In this document: in pieces, positions 1 through 12,100 of the stretch
Layout: every line of letters begins with the position of its first letter
Position numbering within the stretch: position 1 is the first letter of the stretch
Source: Cruorifilaria tuberocauda
Taxonomy: Eukaryota > Nematoda > Chromadorea > Rhabditida > Onchocercidae
DNA length: 41,506 nucleotides
Assembly (NCBI GenBank): GCA_013365365.1
Contig: JABVXU010000471.1
Location: forward strand, 1-41,506
Direction of reading: 5' to 3'
Program-made: the position numbers and the translations under genes
The notes under the pieces: model-generated
Databases searched by the model: none
What the model was told of the DNA's origin: nothing
What the model saw: the letters and a program-made list of their open reading frames with translations, nothing else

Positions 1-1286
1 GAAAAGAATTAAATTCGTTTTTTAATTCTTTTGTTTTTAATTTAATAATTTAATAAATGTTAGCAAAGATAAATTCTTAACTTTAATATTATAAACAACG
101 ATTATATGAATTAATGAAAATTGGAATAAAAAATTTTTTTCAAAAAAATAAATTAAAAATTTCATTTTAATACTTATAAATCTTACGGGGGGCAAATACG
201 TAATTTTTATATAATTTTAACATGATTGCTAAGAAATGAGTTAAAATTTTTAAATTTATTCGATTTATAAAATATCATGTTTACTACTATGTGTTTATCT
301 TATGTTATATGTTTATCGTTTACTTGACGTTTACTTGACGTTTTTGTAATCAAAATTACAATGAAAGCCTTTTTTCTTAACTTAATATCAATTAACTTAA
401 TTATTTCATTTAACTTAATTATTCGATTAACTTAATTATTCTTCCTCAACTTAATTTAGTTTCCTTAATTTTGTTTTTGTTCTTTTTTTTGGTAACTGTT
501 GATTGTCTTTATAATTTTTTTGAATAAATATTTCATGTTACCAATAACTTTTTAGAAAACGCTCTCTTAAAACATCATTCATTACTTTAAATTAATTAGC
601 CATTTAACGATTAATTGTCATATCTATGTTAGTTAATATCAGGTATTGTTAAGTTAGGTGATATAAGGTCAAGTGTTTATATTTCATCAATGATAGCGTC
701 CATTGTTTCATTCGCATGTGATATACATCAACCGAATTCGTTATCAATCAATATTTCATTGATTAGTTTATCAGTCATATGAGAAGTAGCTTCATGATTT
801 CTCCCGATATCTTTTCCCAGGTGATATCATTAGATTTGCTTGATATTCCAACTGATCAAAATGAAGTAATTATACTAATTTTTGTACTTATTTCTGTAAA
901 CAATAAAATTGTAATTTGAATCTTTAAATTTTTAAGAAATTTTAATTTTTAAATATATAAAATAATTAACAAAATTATGAAAAAGTATTTTACTTTCATT
1001 AATTTTATAAATCTAAATGATTTAATAATCGAAGTTGTTGTACTGATTAAAATTAACAGAACAGTAGTGATAACAAGTAATGATTCTAAGTGATTACTAG
1101 TAACTAATCGTATAATTTTTCGATAATAATGAAAATTATAATTTATTAACTGAGTCATTTCACATATATGAATTTAAAATTAGTCGAATTTAAATTACTC
1201 GTACATTTATTTATTTAATTACTTACAAATTAAAATTTAAATCAATTGGTTAAAGTTATTTAACTGATATCAAAGCTAATCTTCAG
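1..1286. other. Non-coding: intron or 5' sequence of the madd-4 gene
   Basis: I see no convincing exon here on either strand. The first recognisable madd-4 exon starts at 1287 and needs two bases of a split codon from an earlier exon, so the gene starts further upstream, probably outside the window. About 378-448 holds three imperfect copies of a roughly 20-base AT-rich unit containing AACTTAATTATT. A minus-strand open frame at 949-1158 is low-complexity and has no family features. Confidence 0.6.
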
Positions 1287-4200
1287 CTATATTGCTCGAA
1301 CACCATTTACCGCCGGATGGAATGACGAACGGCGCATTCAACATGATAGTTTTGCCTCACCGCCATTTGACAATCTAATGAATGGCGCTCCTGGTGGTGG
1401 CGCAAATGGTATTAGCACACAGCCAAGGTAATTTTCTACTTCCTGATTAACTAGTAATTAAGTAATCATTGAGCAATTAATTAAGTAAATTAAGTAATAA
1501 TTCTTTTTACTCCGTCACACAATTACCTTCATTTTTTGAATAAATAACAAATTTGGGAAAAAATTTCATAATTTAATTTATGAAATATTTAAAATATATT
1601 AAATAATGGTTAACTTATTTCTTTTTTCAGTAAAATGTTGAAATTTCATTAGTTTATAGAATTATAACAATTTTTAAATTTAAATTAGTTTAAACTTAAT
1701 TTTATGATTTCTCTTCCGAGGAATGGAAAATATAGCATTACTATTCGTTATAATTTAATTTTTAATTTTAATTTTAATTTAACAGTTTAATTTTTTACAA
1801 AAACTATATGAAATAATTAAAAATAATGAAAGTTTGAATATTTGAAAGAAATTTGTGAAGCAAATTTTAAAAACTTTTCCTTAAATCGTTATGTTAATTT
1901 AATATCAATTAACTGACAAAACAAAGAATGAAATGATATGATAAAATTTGATTAAATGATTTAATCAAAGTTAATCAGCAGTGAATATTTAAATTAAGCT
2001 GAAACGATTAAAATTTTAGGTTTTACCCAGGTCAATGGAGTCCATGCTCAACAACATGTGGTCCAGGTGTAGCTACACGTACGGTTGAATGCGTTGCTAT
2101 ACAAGGAATAACCTCAAATATTATTAAACTGCCAGAATATGAATGTGAAGGTAAGATTAATTCAATTTAATTTTTGAAATTTTAATTGTTAATGTTAGGT
2201 TTCTTTTTTCATAACTAAAGGTAATTAAATGATCATAAATTTCAGGTACACCAAAACCAAGTGCATTTCAACCATGTCAAATACAAGAATGCTCATTAAA
2301 TGAAGAAATAAGTGACTTACCTGTACGTGAACGATCGTTAACACCTTCACGTACATTTAAATGGGATTACAGTGATTGGACAGCTTGTTCTGCTTCCTGT
2401 CTTGGAGGTACCACTTTTTCCATGGATCTTAATCAGACTAGTGGAGCAATTGTGAAATAAAAATAATCACTGATAAGAAATTAAAACTGATTAGTTATTT
2501 CCATAAGTGTTAATAATTTTTACAAATAGTTTACATTATGAGAACATTTGCTAATAAGAAATTTGATTGATAATTAACCTAAAAATTATTTTTTCATTTG
2601 ATAATATTTGTATAATTTTAAGTAGATAAAAGATATGATATATGCATTGATACTGATAAAAAACCGGTTTAACAATTATTTTGTCACTGATAATTTAAAA
2701 TTCACGATTAAATCCATGATAATCATGATTAAATTTTCTTAAGATTAAAATTTTTCTTTTTAAATCTTATAAGAGAGTTTAAATCTTTGAAGAAGATTTA
2801 ATATTAAAAAATTTTTCAAACATGTTATCAGAACAGAACACTTATTTAATTTTGACTGAAATTGAAGGCAGTTTTAATTTTTAGGTAAGCAACGTTCCAC
2901 TCTTAAATGTGTCGACGTGAAACGACGTATCGCTGTTGCGTGGTCATTCTGTGACGCAAAACAACGTCCTGTTGATTTGACACGTTCATGCAATAATGAC
3001 CCATGTCCACCAGAATGGGATGTTAGTTTTTAATTTTCATTAATTCATTTACATTTTCCTCTCACAGAAATATATTTTGTTAAAAATATTTATAATGCTA
3101 ATCTTATTATAATTAAAATAATGATAATCTATATCATATATTGTAGTTAAAGTAATGCTAATTGTATATTATGGAAAACTTAAATTGTTATTTACAATTT
3201 ATTGAATAATTAATTACAAAAGGTAAGTAATAAATAAGTAGATTGAATGAATTAAAATTTATTGCTAAATTAAATAAAGTATTTTAAGATTGGTGAAATG
3301 TCACAATGTTCACATACGTGTGGTGGTGGATTGCGTACTCGAAAGGTTCTGAATTTCATTTTTCAAATTTCTATTTCAATTTTACATTCTGTCTAAAATT
3401 TTGCTATACTTTTCAATTTTCCGGAAATTAAATTTATATATAACATCGATATCATTTTAATTATCATATACGTTTCTCAATAATTGATAGGTTAATGATA
3501 GTCTGATATTGTTGCATTATTCAGGTACGCTGCATACGTCGTATATCTCGAATAGGTGGTGCGGAATCAACGTTAATTTTGCCAGATGGACAATGTCCAC
3601 AACCGAAACCGGTCAGCAATGAAGCATGCGGTTTGATTGATTGTCCGATTATGTGGAAGGTAACACATGCAAGAAATATTAATCAATTAAAATTGGGAAA
3701 CTTTAGATTTTCTAAATAAACTTAAAATAGATAATTACCGTAGAAATTTCGATTTAATAAATTCAACAATTCCCCCTCTCTATTTAACTTGTAAATTGTT
3801 CAATTTAATTTTTCAGGTCGGTAATTGGGGTCAATGTTCAACAACTTGTGGTCCTGGTGAGCAACGTCGTGAGGTAACGTGTGAGCAACGTGTTGCTGAT
3901 GGCGAATTGAAGCAATTTTATCCTCCAATACAATGTCGTCATCTCGAAAAACCACCAATTATACAACTATGTGACTTGGGTAAAATTAAATTAAATTTTA
4001 GATTCAGAATAAACTCAATTTAAACTGAAAACAGTAAGTGGAAATAAATAAACCTTAAGTTTCTCAATGTATTGGAAACAATAAAAGAGCAAAATATGCA
4101 CAAAAAGAAATTGGTAAAATAGTCAAGTTTCCTGAAGTTATCAATCCAGAACGGTTACATGATGAAAGATAATATATCGATGGCTTTATATACGGTATAT

Positions 4201-7200
4201 ACTACAGTATATGTTACCACAACGAATACTGTAATATACACCGTGCCGATGCCTTATACGGTATATTACAGTAAATGTTGCCTCTACCAAATAATGGTTT
4301 ATTTGGACAAAAAATATAAGGATAGGTTTCCCATAAGGAGAAATCTTTAAAAAAAACAATAATAGAATTATTGTATCTAATATATTTTTCTAGATTAAGC
4401 AGCAATATCTTTCTAAAAAATCTCCAAAAAAATTATTGAAAGAAAAGTAATAAATAAGTTTTTTTTTAATTTAAAAAAAATATTTTTTAATTCATTCAAC
4501 TTTTTTAATAAAAAAAGTAGGATATACGACATAAAATAATAAATGATAAGAATGTAAAAAAGAAATCTCAATTATTTTCTCTTCCCTGTCTTTCAAATAA
4601 TTAATAATTTAAACGAAATTTTTTTTATTCTTAAATTCATAATAACATTGAAAGTATTGCAGTGAAAATTTCTGATAATTAGAAAAATAAGAATTTGAGG
4701 ATAAAAAAATTTCATTTAAATTATTAACGTTTTTTAATAGGTGCATGCAATAGTTTGCCTAATTCGATATTCCGAGAAAATGAAAGCAATAAAATTTCGC
4801 CTTCAATTCCGCCTAATTTAATGCAACAATATAGTGGACATAATCGAAAGCTAACATTAAATATTGGTGGTAGCGCAAAGTTATTCGTTGGTACATCACT
4901 AAAGGTAAGTAAGGAATTAAAGAATTAATTAACTGACTTATTTTTTGTTAGATAATTAATTTAAGATTATTTCAATCAAAATATTATATTTTAAAAACCA
5001 TTGTGGAAATATATGGGGTGAAGAATGGACTATGAACTGAAAGTATTACCATGCTGTTATATAGGATACGATGTAACTGAGAAAATTTTTCTTCAAATAA
5101 TAATAGTGATAATAATAATAATAATAGTAATAGTGGCAATAATAACAACAATAATAATAAAATTAATCATAATAATAAACAGAGACGATAGTATAGTAAT
5201 GATATTAATAGTAATGATATTGATAACAACAATAATATCAAAATTAATTGTAATAATAAATAGAGACGATAATAATGATGTTAATAATAATGAAATCAAT
5301 TGTTATAATGAATAGAAAGGATAATTGTGATATTAATAATAGTATTAATAAATAGAAACGATAATAATGATATTAGTAATAATAATAATAATAATGAAAT
5401 TGTAATATAAGTGGAAATGATAATAACGATATTAGTAATCATAAGAAACAATAAATGATAGAGATCCTGAAAATCCTGAAAATACAATAATAATAATAAT
5501 GTCCTTAATAAAGATTTTGACTAAGATGGATGAATTTTAAATGTGATAAAATGTGATGAATTATAAAATTATATCAAAATAATGATATTAATCATACATA
5601 GACCATAATAAAAGCCTTTTCACTGTGTGTAAAAATAAGAGAGAAAGAAATAGAAAATAAGGCTTAACGAAAAATTAATTCATTCAAAATGCGACTGTTA
5701 TTTTCAGGTAAAATAAAAATGAATATTGTAATTTAGATTTATCCATTTAAATGTTTTATTAAAATTTCATTATTCTGGAAGAGATGCTAGGAAAAATGAA
5801 AGTAATAATTGAATTATACATTCAGGTTAAATGTCCAGTTCGTAATTATGCAAAAAATAAAATTATTTGGACAAAAGATGGAAAAAAAATTACGAATAAT
5901 GGTAAACTTTAGTATACGATTTTAGGGAAGAAGGAAATTTACTTTATAAATTATTATAATACTTTTAAACTTTTAAAGTAAAATTTCAAAGATTTTAAAG
6001 TAGTTATTTTATCACTTAATTATTTGATCAGTTAATTATTATATCTTTTATCAGTTAATTTGGTTTCTTTTCTAGCGCATATTAAAGTATCATCAAATGG
6101 TGCATTACGTATTTTTCACGCAACAATGGAAGATGCTGGCATATATGCTTGCATAGCTAATGGTATTCAAGGAAATGTTACTTTAAGTTTCAAATCACGA
6201 GAAAATAAAGTAAGTAATTTTACCTCTTGCTTCACTATATTCGATTCAGGTTTCTATTATTCTACTCAATTCCTAAATTAATTCCAATTCCTAAATTAAT
6301 TCCATTTCTGACACTTAATTCCTATTAAAAAAATTAAGTTTTATAAAATAAGTAATTAAAAACTATTGATTTAAAACAATAACTTACCTTTTGTTTCCTA
6401 ATACTTACTTATTAAGAATGAAAATGATAATGATTCACGATCGATGTTAAATCAAAGTACATTGGATAGTGATATGGAGAATAATCCAATTAATGTTGAT
6501 CAACAAATCTTACAGGTCTGTTTTCAAAACTGATTTTCTTTCGCAGGTATTTTTCACCGTAAATTTTTACATCATACCTTTTTTTACTTTAGATTACTTT
6601 TCAGATTTCAGGTAAAATATTTGAAATTTTTGACTTAAAATTTTAAAATTTCGAAATGTTTGTAATAATTGTTGCAATTAAATTTTGGAATATTACAATT
6701 CTTTTTTTTTTCACAAAAGTTATATCAAATTTTTGTATTGAAGAATATTTCTTATTTAAAACTTTATCCATTCAAGTTTCTTTTTTTTAAATGTTTCAGA
6801 AAGTTCGACAATCATTGAAAGATAATAATGATATACGAATGTTAGAAAAATTAGCTGAAGTAACTGAACCAGGCGATATTAAGGTATCATTTCAAGTAAT
6901 TGATGATTCAATAAGTTTGAATTTTGCAAAAAAAAAAATTTTTAATTTAGGTTGATTATGCTACTGGTGAATGGTCGAAATGCTCAAATTCTGATTGTGG
7001 GAAATCAGGACGAGCACAGGTTAATTAAAATTACATTCTAAGTTTTACTCGTCTATTTATTTGTTTTTGTTAATTGTTAATTAATAATATAATTTAATAT
7101 TGTTAGGTACGACAATTGAAATGTCGTATCAGTTATCAAGGTTCAGTTGGTTACCTGGATGATAATGTATGTGAAAGTTTCGGCATTACCCGACCACCTT

Positions 7201-9103
7201 CATCGAGAAGTTGCCTTCCGTCATATTGTCCACGTTGGCAAACGTCATCTTGGTCTGAGGTATAATTAGAACATAATTCGCTTAATGAAAACGAAAGTTA
7301 ATTTATTTTCTTAATTTCAATTTTAAATTAGCTAATTTATAAATAACAATTTCTTATGTACAATTATCTGATATAATATTTTCTCTTTCTCTCTCTCTCT
7401 CTCTTCCTTTTCTAACTATTTAGCATTTTTGCTAAAAAAGATTTATTACTAATTTAGTCTAAAATATAAAAACAAAAATTCGTTCGATGCAAACAAAATT
7501 TAATTTAATATTTTAATTTTAATTTAAATTAACTATGATAATTGTAACTTACACAGTAATAATTTTGTTTGATATAATATTCTCTCTCTCTTTCTCTTTC
7601 TTTTTCAATTATCTTTGATAAATTATCATCTGATAAAAAAAAATGTTGATATTGGAAATTAAAAAAAGTTCAACTACGATAATCGTAATAAGGCTAATAT
7701 ATATCGAAGTAGGAGTTAGTAATTACATTTCAGTTAATTAATTAATTAATTTTCAGTGTTCAACTTCACGTTGCATCCGACATTCCACGTCAATGCAAAG
7801 ACGTGAGGTTAAATGTGCATATGAAAATGGCACGAAAGCAGCATTTGAGTTATGCGATCGAGAAAGTCGACCGAAAGTGAAAAAGGAATGCATTAATGGT
7901 ATGATAGTAATCACTAATCACTGATAATCAGTAATAATCTTTGATATTTGATATGATATGATATCTTTTGAGCAGTATGATAATATAAGCGCTTAATTGA
8001 TAAGATTTAGTTTTCTTTTTTTAACATCAAATGTTACTGTCAAAGGTAATCATTAATTTTTATTAAATATATCATTAGGATAATTAATTATATCAATAAG
8101 ATAATTAATTAATTAAATAACTGAACGTAATTGCTAATTGTCATTTTCCTCCTTCAACTTTTACGGTAAATCAGTGAAACTGAATAAATTAATTTTGTCT
8201 TATTCCAGAAAATATATTAGTTATTATTGTTCTGAAAATATTTCTATTACAACTATATAATATAGAAATTTAACTATAACTTTAACTATATAATATAAGG
8301 ATTAAACTATAAAATATAGGAATTAATAATTAAAGTATAGAAATTTATAATCAAATAAAATATTCCAATTTCTGTAATATCAAATGATATACATATGCAT
8401 TTGCAAGCATAAATTTCTTTTTTAGTTCCTTCTTTTCGCATCAAAAATAAAAAGAAAAAGAACGGCAAGAGCTATAGCTAAATATTTTATAGTATATTAG
8501 TATGTATAGCTATAAATTATAATAATTCAAATGATATATGAATGCAAATATAAAGTATAAATCAATCAACTAAATGAAAAAAAAGAAAAGGAATTGGATT
8601 TTATGCAGCGTTAAATTCATTTCCGACGAAATATTGCTTGAAGAAAAGAATTACAAAGACAATTTAGGGATATTTAAAAAATTTCATTCAACGGAAACGA
8701 ATAAAATGAAAGCTTTCAACTTTGCAAAATCAAAAAGTTAAAAAAAAGGAAAGCTAAAAAGCGGCGAACTTAATGGTAATCAATTATTTGCAGTATTATT
8801 TGAAATAAAAAGAAAAAAAAATTATCTTTAAGCTTAATGATAAGAGAAGAAAACGATTTGCTATTATAATTGAATTGAAAATGAAAGCTTTCAATTCTGC
8901 TCTTCCTTTTCATTGGTTTTTCATTTTCTTATCATTTTTTTAATTTATGAAAAGCAATGAATTGATCAATTTTATATTAACGTCTGACAATTTTCTCTCC
9001 AAATTTTAAAAAGCAGCGATTTTTTTTTATTTTGAGCTTATTTAAGAGTTTCATTTTTTCATTCCTCTTCTTTAAGCTTACTATTATCTCTCTCCCTCTC
9101 CCT

Positions 9104-9164
<61 letters not shown>

Positions 9165-12100
9165 GCTTTATTTACTTCCTGAGAAATTTTATTCCAATAT
9201 ATTGAATTGAAATAATGGGCTTTTTTTGACGATTTTAAAACGTTTTAAATTTTTATGAAATAGTCCATTTGAATAGAAAAGATAATCCAGAAATATGATT
9301 TTTCAGTTATTTTAGCTTATTAGGAAAAAGCTAAGCTTAAAGGCATTTATGAAATTTAGCTTAAAACTAAAATATTGATGGAATATAGAATAAGATTAAT
9401 TGGTAGAAATAGAAGCTATATAATATTGCAAATACAACTTACTCTAGTAATTGTAAGTAAATTCCTTGGATTTTCTTTTTCTTCTTTAAAAGATAAATTT
9501 GAATTAACTTTTAAAATGAAGGATGAAAGTTATAACAATAACGAGTATTTGATAGGTATAACACAAGAAATAAATATTTCCAGTTAATTGTACGGCTGAT
9601 TGGCGTACATCCGTTTGGGGGCAATGTAGTCGTACGTGTGGTAATGGTGGCGTACAAGTAATCCTTCCTTTTTTTTTTAATTTTTATAAATTAAATTTCA
9701 AATAAATAAAAGGAAAATTTCGGTATATTTATTTGAATGAATAATTTAAATATATAAATATTTTTTATTTTGCTTTTTTATTAATGACTAAATTCTTTCT
9801 CTTTCATAGATGCGTTTATTACGTTGTGTATGGCGTGGAACACGTAAACCAGCCGGTCGTAACTGTCAATCATCATTACGTCCAGCAGCAATTCGAGCAT
9901 GTCAACATGGAAGCAATTTACCGGCATGTCCATCAACAGGTGCTCGTACTGATGCTCCTAATGCTATCATCGAATCTAGGCCATTTTTATTCAAAGGACT
10001 GGAAAATTGGCGTGGCTGGAAACTTTATCATTGGCTACCTGATAGTAATGGCAATTTTCGACGAAAATTTTGATTTCTCAAAAAATAGCCTAAAAAAGGA
10101 ATGAAAAATACGGCATAATAATGGATGAATTAGTAAAATTAAATTTCAAAAAAAAAAATTCATTGAAAATTTTCAAATTAAATTTCATTCCATGATGAAA
10201 ATCAAACGAACCGAAGAAAATTAGCATAAAGTAGGAAAAGATTGAAAATGAAATTTGTATTTAATTTTATTTTGCTAATTAATATTTGAGACAAAAAGAA
10301 AAGAGTAATTTTTATCCATGCAAAATGTAAGAAGTAGAAAAAAAAATCAACAGCAGGCCTTAGTTGTTGGAAAAATCATGATAATCAAATAATATCGTGA
10401 TAATGATTAGATGATTAGAACAAGATAATCAATGAAAATGTATGTGTGTGTGCGTCTGTCTGTGCGTACAGATAACTTAACTGATTAAAATGCTGATTAA
10501 AATTCTGATACTTTTTTCTGGGACTCAGGAATACGGAATAATAATTATTTATCTAATTTACATAAATATTGATTCGATGAATAAATAAAAAAAAAAATAA
10601 ACTGTAGTAGAAGATAAAAATTTATTACTTTCTTATAAAAAAAAGGAAAAGCTAAATCATTTTGGTCACTAATTCTAACTGATCACAAAGTTACAGTAAT
10701 ATATTTTATCAATCAATTATCAGTTGAAATTAATAATAAAATTACTGAAATACATTTTTTTAATTATAATTTCATTTTTTTGCAAAATATCAAAATTCAT
10801 TTATTTAATTAAAAAATTAAAGTTTTTTTTTTCAAAAAAGCTTATAAATTTTATTAGCTTCTGTAGCATTCATAGCTATTAATTTGCATGGGCATGGTTA
10901 ATTTCCTTAATTTTCGAGTTTCCTTTAATTCGTGTACACACGTGCGCACACGTACACGCACACGCACACGCACACATGGACATACTTTACTTTTTTTCCC
11001 AATATGCATGACTTTCTTTTACTTTATTGCAATGATTTTACCGACTATAAAGGCCTGATGTTCCCTTTTTTCTTAGTGATAATTTTTTTCTTTGAAATTT
11101 AATTTTGCAAAACTTTCTGTAAAATAATTAGCTAAAATGCTAATTGTTATGCTACGATTACTATATATTTTGTTACGATTACTATTGCTATTGTCTAGTC
11201 TATTTTTCACCTCTCTCCTTTTTTTCCATTTTTTAGAAATTTCTAAGTAATTATTTGGCTAATAATAATAATAATATAAGAGAAATATTATCGATTAGGT
11301 AATTAAGCGATAAATTAGTTTTTTTTTTTGTCAATTTTATATAATATTTGAAATTTAAGAAAATAACAGAAAGGAAGAGAAAGAAAGAAATTATTTGAGT
11401 TATTGATGTATTTGACTAATTTTGAATGAACTTATGATAAATTAGTTCAGCCAATAATAGAATTTGTTTTTTTTAAGATAAGATAATTAGAAAATTAAAT
11501 GGAATAAATACTTTTTAAAATTGTGCAAAAATTTATTGACCTAAAAACGAAGAAAAGTGAGGATTGCTAAAGTTGAAGAAATGATTTGATTAATTTAATA
11601 ATTTTATTTTATTCCATTTTTAATTTTTTGAATTCTCACTAAATGAATTTTTCTTTTTTTGTTTAATTAAAAATTTGTAATCATTCATTTCAATATTTTT
11701 TAATATCCTTTGAAGTTCAAAAAAAATTTTTTTCCCCACTCATTTTTTCATCCATTCAAATACTTTACATTATAGGATAGTATATTTTCCATTTCTTTTC
11801 CTAATAAATTTCAGTTTTTAATTTTTTTAAATAAATTTCAGTTATTTAACTTTTTTTTCAAATTTCATTAAATCAAATTCAATTAAATTTGTAGTAATCA
11901 TTTGATGCTTTACATTTCTTCAATCTTTTTTTTTTCTTCCCAATTTTTTTTTCATTTTTATTTCAAATTATTTTTGATAAAACTATGCATTCCAAAAGCA
12001 ATACTTTGTACAGTTGCTTTGTAGCTTTTCTTAGTATTGTTGTTGTTGTTGTTGTTTGTTTGTTTGTTTGTTTTTGTAAACAAAATATTTCAATTCTTTT

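Noticed and set aside
5025..5315. Ile-rich frames on both strands in madd-4 intron 8
   Set aside because: Produced by the AAT repeat.
9784..10104. Plus-strand 106-residue frame over the last TSP1 exon
   Set aside because: Out of frame with the TSP1 motif. The neighbouring frame carries the conserved cysteines and joins upstream exons in phase.
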